Source of the DNA: Gari tellinella
Lineage: Eukaryota; Mollusca; Bivalvia; Cardiida; Psammobiidae
Length of the DNA: 64,000 nt
Direction of reading: 5' to 3'
Assembly: GCA_922989275.2 (NCBI GenBank)
Contig: OV277870.1
Location: 59,421,079 to 59,485,078, forward strand
Both the position numbers and the translations under genes were made by a program. The first letter of the stretch is position 1. Every line of letters starts with the position of its first letter. The notes under the pieces are model-generated. The model worked only from the letters and a program-made list of their open reading frames with translations, did no database searches and was not told the origin of the DNA. Positions 36,801-48,772 of this stretch are shown here, piece by piece.

Positions 36801-39800
36801 TCAACTTCCCAACCTTGTCATTTTGTCATTTTTGGGCCGATTTTGACAAATGATGGCTTATTATTTACATTTAACAGTTCTGTTCAAAGAAAGTTAGCTC
36901 ACAGTCCAAGAAAGACACGAGCACAAGTGAAGAAATAAAAAGTTCGATAGGCACCTTATATCGGAATCCTTCGTTCAATTTTAATTTTGGACTTTTTCGT
37001 CATTCAGCGATTAACAAGTGCATTTGCGACCATGCATTACACCATGGTAAGGGTAATTAATAGAAAATGAAATATATAATAAATACCTTTTGAATTATCG
37101 GTAAATGAGCATTTCTGTTACGAAATAAATTTCTAGATAACTTTCGTTTTTTCAAGTTTCTGTTGACAAACGTATGTGATCATTGGTCGTATTCGAATCA
37201 TCGAGTTTCATATCAACGAAAACTGGGCGGAGCAAATGCGCGAAGATTTACTGATGACAACAATTTTGACCCGACTCGAATCGAAATTGTGGTCAAAGAT
37301 TTGATGGTTTGACAACATTTTGTCAACGGAAAACATCAAGTGATGATTCGAATAGAACTTGTTGACAACTATTCCAACTAACGCGATAGTTGTCCTGATT
37401 CGAATACGACCAATCCATTTTGCGTCATTTCCTGCTTTGAAGCTGGTTCTCGGTTTCGCTAGAATGATAATAGTTTGACTGGGCAACCAGTCGTTTGTTT
37501 TGGAAAATTTTGCGTGACAGATGGTTTCCGAGTAAGGGGTCTCCCCACCCTTCGAGTCCTCATGCGCGTGTCGCCAATTGCTTTGAATTTTTTACCAATT
37601 ATCGTCAAAGAAAACTGTTTGCTGTAAACAATGAGCCATCATCTGTCCAGATCGTCCAAGATTTGACAAAATGACAGGGTTGGGAACTTGAGGGTTGCTT
37701 GTGCAAGGCGCTTTTTCATGGCAGCCTTTACTATTTTACTTATAAATTAGCAAAAAAAAAATTTTTTTTAAATTTCACGAAACTTCAGGAAATGTTCTTT
37801 TATGATGATTATTGAATGTATGGATAGATTTTAGGGTATTTTATCCACGTTTGGTGGTGGTGGAGGGGGGGGGTATAGCAGCTAGGGGTAGTGTCATAGC
37901 CAACGGGCCGAATGCCTATGTATTCATGTAGGTATGAAAAATAAACCCTGGTCACACTTTTGTATGAAACCGCTTCGCGGTTTCATACAGTGTGACCAGG
38001 TTTTTTTTTCATACTTCCATGAATACAATAATATTCGAATTATTCCTTAATTGAAACATTCTAAGTATTTAAAAGAAATATATCATGATTATGTTTTCAG
38101 AGTTATTTACGATCAATGGAAACTGGGAAAATCAATTCGAAAAAGTTAATTTTGAAGTTCTAGTGACTGATCCAAATTAATTTACAGTCAAACCTGTCTT
38201 ATGTGACTTTCAAGGGGCGAAACCCAATGAGGTCACATATATGTAACCAAGGCAAAACTAATTTGGATAAATAACTAGAACTTCACAAATTGGGAAAACC
38301 ATATGTATCTGTACATTTTTTACTCTAAGGACATTTGCAGATATGAATATGTTGTCCTATATGTATTAAAAGAACACGATTCAGTAAACTTTTGTTAGGA
38401 ATACAAACATACACTGTACCGGTATTTTGATTTACACTGTTTATTCCATGTATATGGTAGTATTTCTGTTTATACAGAAACTAAGTTAAGACAAAACATG
38501 CACCAACTATGAAAACTACGAAGCTCTGAGTATCATCATATGCTTACTATTTAGTAAAATTTGTAAAAAAAAAGATTTAATCTTTTTCTGATGACTCAAA
38601 TTATTCTACTATCATTTTGTTTCAAATTTTGAATTGTCTTATTTTTTAGCTTTGATCTGATAAAGTATACGAAAACGTTTAATACTAGAAATATATTTTT
38701 GCAAAGCCATTTTCTCTTGAAAAAATCTTTATAAACATGTTGTTAATATTCAGAGATAAATATTCGTTTGTGTATAATACAACAATAGGATCGAAATAGA
38801 TCATGAAAAACACACTTATCATATTTACCTAAATTAGAAATAGATTTTGCTGAAGCCTGACCTTTAACCCTTTCCCCCGTAGAAGTGTCTTTTAGCACAT
38901 TTAATTCCAGTGAAGAAAATAGTTATCTAATCAGTCATGAATATGTTTTATAATTAATTGTTTTCATATTATAGCAGATATTAACCCTTAGCCCGCCAAA
39001 TAAATTGTCGTCTGCTATATTTCTCGTCTGCTTCAAGTTTCAAAGTGCTTCAAAGTTGCTCAAAATTGCTGAAAATGTTGTCCGAGTGTCCGAGTTACTC
39101 GGCGTCTCATCCGGATCCAAACTGTTTGCATATAGAGCTATAGTCGTGAGTGGCAGGCTAAGGGTTAAGGCACAATTTGCTGTACTTTCAACCTTCTTTA
39201 AGTAGTCATATATCTTCAAAACTAGAAACAGTTTATGGGGTAAAGGGTTAAATTGACAAAAATGGCAAAATAAATGGTTAAATATTTAGAACGGCTCACT
39301 AGGCTGGGAGTAAGCGTTGGTGTCAGTTTAGATAATTGATGGATGTGATACCATGCAATGTGTCTGCAATATGTTATGGCTATATAGAAACTGTCTAGAG
39401 TGCCAATTTGCAGAATATTATTGCTCCATTGAATTAACAGGTGATTGCTAATGTGTGGCATGTACATCATGACGAGAAGGTTTGGGGAGACCCCTGGACG
39501 TTTAGACCAGAGAGATGGTTAGATGACAGTGGTGACCTTTTGCCTTATGACCACGTTTTGAGGCAAAGGTACATACTATATGTTACTTTAGCTATGAAAC
39601 ATATACATTATACCAATTCAATCCCAGCAACGAGTAGAAACCTCAATAACAAACTGTGTACATATGACGATTTCACTTGTACTATGTAAACAGTGTAGAC
39701 GCTAATAAGGGATTTACTGTCGGGGCCATCTGATCGGGGTCTGTATTGTTTGTCATTTTGAACTATCTCGTCAAACCAACCCTAAAAAGTCAGAAATAGA

Positions 39801-42026
39801 CTAGTCTTAATTAGAGCTCGAAATTGTCCATGAAAAGTGTCAGGGTGGATGATTTAATGCTATGCATTGTGTTCCTTCAAATAATAATTGAGCAATTCCA
39901 TATGTTTAACAATTGCAAACTGCCGTGATACAAATGAGATGCCTATTAACTCAGTGTCTGATCACGATCCAGACATTCTAAGTTATGATGGCTTAAATCT
40001 CCTTTCCAAACAATGGTATAGGTAATATTTACAGCATTTTCTGTAATTCCTCAGGCAACTACAAGTATATAAGGTGTATCATAGGCCGCTGGACGGCCTT
40101 GTTTTAAGTCTTGACAGTATATGATATTTGTAACTATTTTATGTAACTTTATATGTGATACTATGATAAAATAATAAGATATAAACTGTTACTGGTAACA
40201 CGTTATAGAATCCGGGCGTATGCTAGGGCTTAACCCTTTCCCCTATAGAAGCGCCTTTTAGCGTGTTTTATTTATTCATCCGCTGAAGAAAATAGTTCCA
40301 ATTTAATCAGTTATGAGGATATATGATAGGGAATATTTTCTATATTCTAGCACATGATAGCTTAAAGCAGGCTGAAAGTAAAGCAGAATGTGCCTTAAGG
40401 CACATTCTGCTTTACTTTCAACCTGCTTTAAGAAGTCACCTATCTTCAATACTAGAAATAGGCTATCAGGTAAAGGGTTAAAAGGGCTGATCAAGATAGT
40501 ATGAATATGCAATGGAATGGTAAACCTTGAAGTTAGACAATGTCTTAAATATTAACCCATCACGGCCATGACATCCTTTGTCTTAGGCCAAATAAAAAAG
40601 TACATGTGTTTCCGGTAACCCGACCGACCCTAGTTTTTTCCCCGACCCTAAACTTTTTTTTCTCCACTTTTCGAAAAATATATTGGCAAATGTCGGTCAC
40701 TTTTGCGACAATCGCTTTTTGAGGAACGTTAAAAGAAGATATTCCTCATTTAATTGTTTAAAAAGCTTTTTTTATAGACGTTTAAGTGTTTTAAAATGGA
40801 TTTCAAAATAAGAGTTAGCAAAATTTGAAGTGAAATTGCTCTAAATCTGTCATAAAGTAGCTTCCTTGAAGAAATGATATGCTAGTTAACCACTGACACA
40901 TTCAACATGCAGACAGCACATTTTAATGACACATTTGACATGCATATAACACAATGTCATGTCAAAAATAATTTCATCTGCCATATATAAGTCATTAGAT
41001 ATACTTAGCCGTCTTGGTATATCAATATTATAAACAATCGTACCGGTTTAGATTTTTAAGATAATTTTGGTAATGGTACCAATCAATAAAATCAACAATT
41101 GGAATATATAAAATTATGAATAAGGTTTTTATGTATGGCCCAGGGCTCTGCACAACAAAACACATTTATATATTTTCATATATAATACTTCATCAAAGTT
41201 AAATGTATTATTGTATGTGTTTAAAATGTGTCCGTCCCTAATTGTTTTGGGCATGTAATGGGAAACACAGGTACTTTTTTATTTGGCCTTAACATAACTA
41301 CTCACAAACAACAAACAACCTCTTGCAGTGTGCAAGACTTGCTATAGAACTATCAATTCTTAACACCATGGTCGTGTGCTTTTATCACTCAATACAAGTT
41401 TAAGGTAAATTGTGAAAAGTACCCAAGTCCTATGCATACAGTGTAGACATTGATCAATGGGCTCCTGAATAAATCATCTGATCAGGGTCTACACGGTTTG
41501 TCATTTTCTAATACATCGTTAAAATCAAACACCATGCTACTATTCATCCTAAGGCTATATACATATATACATGTACATTCTTTTAACCTCTTCACTGCAA
41601 TGACGTCACTCAAACAATTGTTCTCTGCTTTATTTATCAAATTTAAATGTGAAATGAGTGTCCAACAAATTGATTTCTGATCGGACGCCGCGTTACGCGA
41701 TCAGGATCGAAACTGTTTGCAACTACCATTGTACTCGGAGTAAGGCAGTGAAGGTGATTTTAAGTAATTACCTAATACAACTCTATCTGTGTCATATTTT
41801 ACTTTGTCGCAGTTGGTTTTCATTTGGCAAAGGGCGGAGACAATGTCCCGGAGAGAGTCTGGCCAGACCCCGGGTGTTTCTGTATGTTGCTACCCTATTA
41901 CAGAAATGGACATTCGGGATGTTACCCGAGAATGCTGTGTCCTGTGATCCAAGACTTGGCCATTTTGATATAGCACAATTCATTCGACCTAAACCATTCA
42001 TGTGCAGAGCGGTGCCACGTCAATGA
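30887..42026 (+). CDS. Cytochrome P450, CYP2-clan type, gene C (six exons)
   Basis: Exons 30887-31441, 33028-33240, 34411-34549, 35481-35746, 39441-39568 and 41813-42026 give 504 residues with intact GT-AG sites. Motifs in order: anchor about 3-18; hinge [20 protein letters not shown] at the C-helix (H124, R128); [10 protein letters not shown] at the I-helix (A302, G303, L305, T306); ETLR at 359-362; FRPERW at 412-417; heme loop FGKGRRQCPGESLAR with Cys 445. It is the closest paralogue of gene D, sharing about 140 bp of near-identical 5' flank, intron segments and several hundred bp of 3' flank. Its introns are longer than those of D (intron 4 is 3.7 kb against 1.6 kb; intron 5 is 2.2 kb against 0.8 kb) because of inserted elements. 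An out-of-frame ATG at 30853 precedes and overlaps the start; I prefer 30887 because it aligns with all copies and opens with the anchor. Confidence 0.92.
31563..31794. mobile_element. GGGCCCGTTTCATAAAAC-type foldback, diverged, gene C intron 1
   Basis: Ends gggacccgtcttacgaaac and a diverged complement; inner fold around atctctttggaat. Absent from the short intron 1 of gene D. Confidence 0.7.
32054..32297 (-). mobile_element. TTAA-ended hairpin MITE in gene C intron 1
   Basis: Core 32154-32221 with almost perfect arms (CAAACAG, GATCAGAaGGCTCC and complement). Absent from gene D intron 1. Confidence 0.75.
33649..34232. mobile_element. TACAGTGGTAAATACGC-ended element, gene C intron 2
   Basis: 584 bp. 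Ends TACAGTGGTAAATACGCTAT and its complement, with subterminal blocks of short words (aacgc, gcttaa, gcgtta) in both orientations. A further GATCAGA hairpin core (34275-34345) lies between it and exon 3. Confidence 0.8.
35157..35399. mobile_element. Foldback with GGGGCCCGTTTTACTAAAC ends and hairpin core
   Basis: Outer arms ggggcccgttttactaaac and a diverged complement; inner arm acttacgcaaaa. Core at 35238-35320 keeps CAAACAG, 10 nt, GA(A)CAGA plan. In gene C intron 3, ending 81 bp before exon 4. Confidence 0.85.
36605..38057. mobile_element. Long imperfect foldback in gene C intron 4, with nested elements
   Basis: Outer arms aaggaataattcggaatatt (36615) and a near-complement ending about 38050. 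Inner matches: ttcccaaccttgtcatttt (36808) with aaaatgacagggttgggaa (37667). Nested inside are an element with gtcgtattcgaatca ends (37183-37417) and a hairpin, tgtatgaaaccgcttcgcgg with complement, at about 37965-38012. Only noncoding frames. Confidence 0.65.
38864..39251. mobile_element. TTAA MITE inserted in another TTAA MITE, gene C intron 4
   Basis: Outer: TTAACCCTTTCCCCC (38864) to TAAAGGGTTAA (39251), second-plan type. Inner: 38981-39168, TTAACCCTTAGCCCGCC to GGCAGGCTAAGGGTTAA. The outer element has lost its left hairpin arm, while the right arm (ggcacaatttgctgtac) remains. Confidence 0.75.
40230..40481 (-). mobile_element. TTAA-ended MITE with second hairpin plan, gene C intron 5
   Basis: 252 bp, nearly perfect hairpin at 40360-40432 with loop ccttaagg. 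Absent from gene D intron 5. Confidence 0.85.
40585..41289. mobile_element. AGGCCAAATAAAAAAGTAC-ended element, gene C intron 5
   Basis: 705 bp with ends aggccaaataaaaaagtac and gtacttttttatttggcct, subterminal gtgtttcc/ggaaacac. No coding frame. Absent from gene D intron 5. Confidence 0.85.
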
Positions 42027-42062
42027 GCGAGTCCAATATTGTAAAAGACTGAAAATTATCAA

Positions 42063-42068
42063 ATTAAA
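42063..42068 (+). promoter_or_regulatory. Variant polyadenylation signal ATTAAA, gene C
   Basis: At the same relative position as AATAAA in gene D, 37 nt after the stop codon. Confidence 0.45.
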
Positions 42069-43564
42069 CAATGGCTCGTTAGCTGTGATACTGATAAAGT
42101 ATGGTATAGTGGATAAGATGTTATTCTTTCCCAACAAACGCTTTTATGCTAAATCTATTATTTCTATTGCATGCAATTTGGAGCCTGATCACACGCTGGG
42201 TAACCTGGCGTATGATCAGACTCCAAACTGTTTGTCTCTCAGGTTAAAATGTATAGTCAGAAGTTTCAAAACATTGTCCTTTCCTACATTTTATTCTAAC
42301 TCGTTTGAGTTTTGTTTGGCCCTATCGCTGCAAAGCTCTATAACAATTATATAAGCAAACATTTTGGATCCAGCAAAGAAAGCGCGTGCCACGGCGTCTG
42401 ATCAGGATCCAACTTCTTCGGCAATAAACTGACACCCACATATTAATGCTTTTATGTCAAACGTTTTGGAAATGATAAACTTTCAAATTGTGATAGGTTA
42501 AGCAGAAGAACAATATTAACAGACGATAATATGGCAGCGACTGTGTTAGACGGGTATTTTCTTCATATGACAGTGAACGCGTTAATATCATACTTTACTT
42601 TCATCTTGCCAGCTTTACCAGACAATGTCTTGATCACCGAGATAGTAACACTATAAAGTAATTATACACTGTATAGATGAATGATGTGTGTGTATATACA
42701 CAATAGACAATAGTTTATTGATATTTAGCAACATATTTAATGCTAGCGATTCATGGTAAATTTGCCGATAATTTTCTTTTATTTCGCTTGAGCGCCGAAA
42801 AATATCAGTTCATTTCTTTTATTTACAATGTTTTTGCTGTGATTTCTAATACTAGAAAAACATTATGTTTGTACGCATGTATGTTTAATCCGTATTGGGG
42901 GTTGATAACACGAATGATGTGTACCCAATAAGGAACAGCCATGACCGAATTACTGAAGCTGTAAACATTCGAAAGCAAAACTATCAGTTCCATTGTTTAC
43001 ATTCTAAGGTCAACAACTTTGACAGTTTGGCGCGAAATGCCGATTCAACGTCGTTAGGAAGTGACGTCATTTTTAAAGTAGGATAAATATATCGGTTTTT
43101 TTGTCAAAAATTAACGCCGATAGCAGCTGTTTATAAGGTATGTCAATTGTTTTGCAAGTAATCTCATTAATAAAGAAAACTTTTAGTCGGGCACCATGGT
43201 TTTCACTAAAAGGAAGGCATAGATCGGTTGTGTTTGCTGTCAAAGTTCCAAAGAATAATTTGCGAATGAAAACTGCATATGCCCCGCCGCCTCCTTGAAA
43301 CTTATCCTCAAGTCCCGCCCTCGCGAGAAATGGTGTTTATACGAAATGAACGGCATGTTTTTCGATGGAATTGAATGGGGGCGAATGTAAATATATTATA
43401 TTACCACATGTATATTAAAAAGTGAAAGACATTAACTGGATTGTTTCTAACTTTTGTTCCCGACGCGTTACATTGTCTTTTAACAGGAGAATAGCAAATA
43501 TTTTATAAACAATAGCCGTAACTATATTGACTATAAACGATAAGATATATAAATTGACAGATTT

Positions 43565-43715
43565 CTCTAGTTCTTTCAGATCCCAGTGTAAAACACTGAT
43601 ACATTGGACCTCGTTTTCATATAAAGTCTCATCCGAAGGACCTTGTCTGGCGGTGGATCGAACTTACGACCCCCGGTTCTGTAGTCTGGCGCGTTACCAT
43701 GCATGTCGGTTTAAA
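43565..43715 (-). repeat. tRNA-derived SINE, diverged
   Basis: Read on the minus strand: a tRNA-like head with a B-box-like gttcgatcc, then ggatgagacttt and a tgtatcagtgttttacactg segment. Same element as at 58265-58440, inherited through the C/D duplication. Confidence 0.65.
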
Positions 43716-44434
43716 CGCAAACAGCATACAAACGCAATGCAATAAAATGTAGAAAAATACTTTTTTTGGTTCATTCGATTAATTTTAATCTGAATGGCAG
43801 TGTAGAGCTAGGTCAAACGTCGGGTGACCCGGCGTCGGATATGGCTCCAAGCTGTTTTCAATGAATAAAATAGTTTTAGCATAAACATTCTTATTGGCGG
43901 AAAGAATAACGCCTTCTGCACTGTACACATCCGACGAATACTTGAAATAACCTGTCCATTGACCTCTGTGTTATTTATTTCTTACAAGTCAATAAAACCA
44001 GACGGCTTTAAATGCAATATGTATTTCATTTACCTAGAATCAACACACTTCCCCACACCGAAAAATTGTGCGACTCTGATACGACTCTGATCTCTTTTAA
44101 AACCAGCTGGCAGGGGTCTGTGGTATAATTCTTGGACAGCTTTCACCATTTTTAATCATGTCATTGATCTTTTAAATATTTGACTCATTTCAGAGTTGAT
44201 TTTACAAACCATTGATAAATTATTTTATTTAATCTTGGTAATTACATTTAAAGAATTTTGCTTGTTCGGAATTTGTTTCCATGTAAATCCATAATGTATC
44301 ATATTTATTTTTTGATCTAAATGTAGTTATAAGTATTTTCTCGATTTGTACATGTAGGTACATTTGTGTAATTTCATGTGAAGCGCTTTTGAACGCACAA
44401 CCCCTATGTGAAAAGAGCGCTATATAAATCTAGT

Positions 44435-44500
44435 ATAATAATAATAATAATAACAACAATAATAATAATAATAATAATAAAAAAATAATAAAAATAATAA
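44435..44500. repeat. (ATA)n microsatellite at the tail of an interspersed repeat
   Basis: Preceded by gtgaagcgctt and gcgctatataaat, the usual end of invertebrate SINE/LINE tails. Confidence 0.8.
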
Positions 44501-44519
44501 TTTCAATGCAATGTGTTTG

Positions 44520-44822
44520 CCTCTGTTCTCTAAACAAGACAATTATGTCTAACGCTTTTACTGTTGTAATATCGTCTGCTTAAAATTGTCGTCTGTTGTT
44601 TTTCTCAAAGTTATATATTTGACATTTTGACAGAAAACAAGACTTAATGACGAGTGACAAACAGCTTGATCCCCGATCAGACGCCGCATTACGCGGCGTC
44701 TGATCTGGATTCAAGCCGTTTACAATTGTTAACTAATTTTCCTCCCTAAAACGACTCCCTCCGAACAACGAAAACAATTTTTGTCTCCCATTGGGTGTCC
44801 GTTGTGGCAGGGAGCGCTGTAG
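44520..44822 (-). mobile_element. TACAGTGCTCCCTC-type MITE, left end lost
   Basis: Core 44658-44718; right end gggagcgctgta. A second partial end follows at 44865-44935. Confidence 0.7.
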
Positions 44823-45540
44823 ATCTAGTAAAAACACATAATTTGTGACAAACTGATTATTACAACGACTCCCTCAGAACAACGCACACACTTTTTGTCT
44901 TCCATTGGTTGTCGTTGTAGAGAGTGAGCGCTGTATTTCTCGTTCTATTCCTCTCTCTGTGCGTCTCATCTGTATCCAAACTGATCGACATTCGTCTGAG
45001 ATTTTCTTACATCATCCCAGAGAACTGTAGCATACGGCATTAAATAACGTGCTGGAGTTTAAAACGGATTGTATTTATCATCAAGATATGTAGACATTAA
45101 AACAATTATGTGGTGATATGTTCATGTGTGACGAAAAAAGCCAATTACATTTATTGTAAATACGTTTTGGTACGATGCATATATCAAATGTATATATTAT
45201 AAATTGTTATATTTTTCAGGCCAAGTAGATTAAATACCGAACCCTGTTTCACAGTTGTGTTAACCAATTACACCTTAGATACCCTTTTTATTTGTTTCTC
45301 CACTGAAGAAAACAGTTCCAATTAATACAGTCATAAAATGTATATATAACAAGAAATATTGTTTTATGATAGCAGCTTGTACATCAGGCTTAAAGTAAAG
45401 CATACCTAAAGCGTCGTAAAGCATATTCTGCTTTACTTTCAAAATGCTTTAAGCTTAAGTGATAACATGTCTCAAAACTAGAGATTGACTTTGGAGTAAA
45501 GGGTAAAATAAATTTACAAATTGTTAATGAAGAATTTAGC

Positions 45541-45761
45541 TACAGTGGAGAAACCGTTATTCTTTCCCAATAAACGCGTTTACGTTAAAACTATTATTTT
45601 CAATGCAAACAGTTTGGAGCCAGATCAGACGCCGGATAACCGTAAACTATTTACCACTCCGATTAAAATAATAGTTAAATTATCAAAATAATGTAATTTT
45701 CTCCGTTTTATTGCGTTGCGTTTGTTTTTAAATGGGAAAGAATAACGTTTTCCCCACTGTA
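45541..45761 (+). mobile_element. TACAGTGG-type hairpin MITE with shortened core
   Basis: Ends tacagtggagaaac and cccactgta. The right arm of the core hairpin is deleted. Upstream at about 45395-45450 lies a degraded second-plan hairpin. Confidence 0.75.
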
Positions 45762-46078
45762 TATTTACCATGCTAAAACCCCCAAATTACAGTTAGCTGT
45801 CTTTCTAAGGGCGTCACAATACCTGGTTGAGTCTCGTTTTATAAGTTACACAGATTTTCCGATTAGTTGATTTTGTGTAACTACAGTGGAGAATCTGTTA
45901 TTCTTTCCCAATAAACGCGTTTACGCTAAAACTATTATTTGCAGTGCAAACAGTTTGGAGCCAGATCAGACGCCGGGTAACCCGGCGTCTGATCAGGCTT
46001 CAAACTGTTTACCACCAAGATAAACAAGAATTATCAGAATTGTCCAAAAGTTGTTCTTTTCTACGTTTTAGTGTTTTA

Positions 46079-48048
46079 GTGCAGCATATTTCTGCAGATT
46101 TTGGGCAAAAGTGTTCAGATGTGGATAAAAGCATCAAATTTGGCCCATGGGTAGTTTAGGGTCTATTTATTAAAAAATGATAGAGACCCATCTTTTTAAA
46201 TTCAAAATGGCCGCCATTTTCAAGATGGCCGCCAAGGTATATCAAAATATGAAAATTATCAAATTTTCAATCTTAAGGTGTTTCAAAATATACTTAATTG
46301 TATTTATTTTTGTGAAAACTAATTTATTATCGAATCATTTGAAATATAATAGATGTTTGAATTGAAAAGAACCCAAAATGGCTGCCATTTCAAAGATGGC
46401 TGACTTTTTTTACAAAATCTGAAAAAAATACCTTATGTGCAGCATTACAATTCTTATTTGCATGCATAAATCATCATATATTTTGGTTATCTTATAAGAT
46501 ATTTCTATATTGCATATATTAAGATATGGATGTTAACTATTTTATATCAGATGGGATGCATCATGACACTTTCACTATTTCAGACATCATTTTACGCACA
46601 ATAAATGACCTTCCAGATCCCTCCCCATTGGGATGGTAACGCAGAGCTGATCAGATGTGGGAGCCAACATGGACATTACTTCCTCAAGCTTCAGAAACGT
46701 GCCTCGATTTTTTGAAGTGGGGATGTGATGTTGAAAAGGGGTGCAGGGGATGAAGCAAATGTGTTGCTGCTGATTGATTGTGTACCGCACTGTGCAAATG
46801 TTAGTGTAGCTGTGACTGTGACTAAAGCTAAATGCACAAAATCATGAAGCTGTCCAAACACATGATAAGAGTATTGAAACTCATATCTGGTGATTAAAGC
46901 AGGCAATCTGTTTGTGAAACAATTGCTTTATAAATCCCAATACAATGTCTAGATGTATGTGTATGTGTGTTATTCAATTTAACGCCATCTCTCATACAAG
47001 ACACGTGGCTGAGTATACATCACTTGTGTTAGGAGTGTGATGCTTCACGCAAGCGAGACATGGCAACTGTCAAAGCCAAATTTCCATCTCCTGTGAAATG
47101 ATGGTGCTATGTTCAGACAAATCTGCAACATCAAGCCACAGAACATAGCTAACACCAGGTCGAACAAGCTCCTGGTGCAGCTTGGCCTGGATGACCTAGA
47201 CATCAGCCTAAAGGAAAGAAAGCTGATGTGGTACAGCCACATGGAGAGATCCAGCGGGGCATTGAATGCATCCTGTAACACACATGTTGCTGGCACACGT
47301 GGTGCTGGAAGGCCTAGAATGACGTGGAAACAGTTGACAGAGAGGGGTTGCAGAGATGTGAACCTCTCTGGAATTGAACCGAGAGAGAGAGAGAAAGAGA
47401 GACACACACACACACATGGAGATCAGGTGTAAGAACTACCATGCGTCCAGCAAGCCATCTACCTTGACGGGGGCCCACTAATGTGGATATTGCCCCTGAG
47501 CAGCCTGCACGTTAAATAATCCATTTGCGCGTAAAATGATGTCTGAAATAGTGAAAGTGTCATGATGCAGCCCATCAGATATAAAAGAGTTAACATCAAT
47601 ATCTTAATATATGCATTATTGAAATATCTTATAAGATAACCAAATTATATAAGATTGATGTACCATGAAAAATAAGAGTTGTAATGCTGCACATAAGGTA
47701 ATTTTTCAGATTTTGTTAAAAACGTCAGCCATCTTTGAAATAGCGGCCATTTTGGATTCTTTTCAATTGAACCATCTTTTTTATTTCAAATGATTCAATA
47801 ATACATGAGTTTCACATAAATAAATAAAATTTAGTATATTTTGAAACAACTTAAAATTGACAAGTTGATAATTATCATATTTTGATACACCTTGGCGGGC
47901 ATCAGTAAAATGGTGGCCATTTTGAATTTTAAAAAATGAGTCTCTATCATATTTTTATAATTCGACCCTTAACTACCAATGGGACAATTTTGTTGCTTTT
48001 ACCCACATCTGAACACTTTCGTCCAAAACCTGCAGAAATATGCTGCAC
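46079..48048. mobile_element. Foldback element with GTGCAGCATATTT ends carrying a LINE fragment
   Basis: Left arm 46079 to about 46610, right arm about 47530-48048. Inverted matches include gaacactt/aagtgttc, atggccgccattttcaagat and, innermost, gacactttcactatttcaga with its complement. The non-repeated middle holds the LINE C-terminal fragment. Confidence 0.8.
46960..47475 (+). pseudogene. LINE open reading frame C-terminal fragment inside a foldback element
   Basis: Frames around 47020-47432 contain ASETWQLSKP, MFRQICNI, RKLMWYSHMER and GAGRPRMTWKQLTERGC. This order is characteristic of the C-terminal end of invertebrate endonuclease/reverse-transcriptase LINE proteins. An in-frame stop and divergence show it is dead. 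It lies between the two arms of the foldback element 46079-48048, so it was probably captured by, or inserted into, that element. A (GA)n/(CA)n stretch follows at about 47385-47416. Confidence 0.65.
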
Positions 48049-48399
48049 GTGCAGCATATTTGGGGGAAAAGGTGTTCGAAAACACTCAAAATGTGGCGGC
48101 CATTTTGAAAACAGTGAGATATTTTGAAATTTTCCTTATAATTTCCATCTTAGATAAATCGTAGGCTATAAGACATCAATTTAGAGAAAAATGGTGATAT
48201 AATTATCTTTTAAAGAGAAGATACTCAAACTCCTTTCGATGTGGCGGCCTGGTGGCGGCCATCTTGGAAAATGGCGGCCATTTTGAATTTTTCAAATGGG
48301 GTCTCTATCATTTTTAAATAAGTAGGTTATAAGCTACCTTTGTGGAAAGTTTGATGCTTTTATCCACAACTGAACACTTTTTTCACAAATATGCTGCAC
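48049..48399. mobile_element. Second, shorter GTGCAGCATATTT foldback, abutting the first
   Basis: 351 bp from GTGCAGCATATTTGGGG to AAATATGCTGCAC, with ggcggccattttgaa blocks. It begins at the exact base after the first element's end. Confidence 0.75.
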
Positions 48400-48539
48400 T
48401 ATTTTGCGTACGTTTGCGTTAAAACGGGAAAGAATAACAGATTCTCCACTGTAACAGTTAAAAACAACAGTATCAACCGGGATCAAAATTGTTTTAGCAC
48501 ATTGTGACGTGCACTGAATTAATTGAAAATATACTTCAC

Positions 48540-48772
48540 TCAAAAAAACCCTGAAACTTTAAAAAAAAAGTCTAGTCCATTTTTGACTTTATAGTGTTGA
48601 TTTTAACAATATGTTTCAAAATGATAAACAGTACAGGCCCTGACCAGAGGGTTCCTTAAGGAGCCCTCTGATCAGGGTTAACACTGTTTGCGTGGGACAA
48701 GTGTAATCGTCTCAGGTACACTTTTTGTAAATGACGAGTATACTTGTCGCTAGAGTTTTATGCGTTAATGAC
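48540..48772 (-). mobile_element. TTAA-type hairpin MITE, eroded
   Basis: Core 48626-48692 (GATCAGAGGG.. plan, two mismatches); end gcgttaa at about 48766. Confidence 0.65.

Larger units (their letters stand above)
42027..43715 (+). repeat. Gene C 3' flank duplicated beside gene D
   Basis: Matches 57478-58440 in order: tail sequence after the stop, a degraded TACAGTGG MITE (42113-42330), an aagcaaacattttggatcca block, a tagtttattgata block and a SINE (43565-43715). The middle part, 42740-43393, is extra in C and is a copy of the dispersed repeat at 16990. Confidence 0.75.
45882..48453 (+). mobile_element. TACAGTGG-type hairpin MITE split by a 2.3-kb insertion
   Basis: Left part 45882-46078 (TACAGTGGAGAATCTG, perfect core near 45947-46010), right part 48400-48453 (to CAGATTCTCCACTGTA). 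The intact relative at 52711-52960 shows the sequence that should be continuous. Confidence 0.85.

Noticed and set aside
47045..47413. 122-codon minus-strand frame
   Set aside because: Antisense shadow of the LINE C-terminal fragment, which carries the recognisable motifs on the plus strand.
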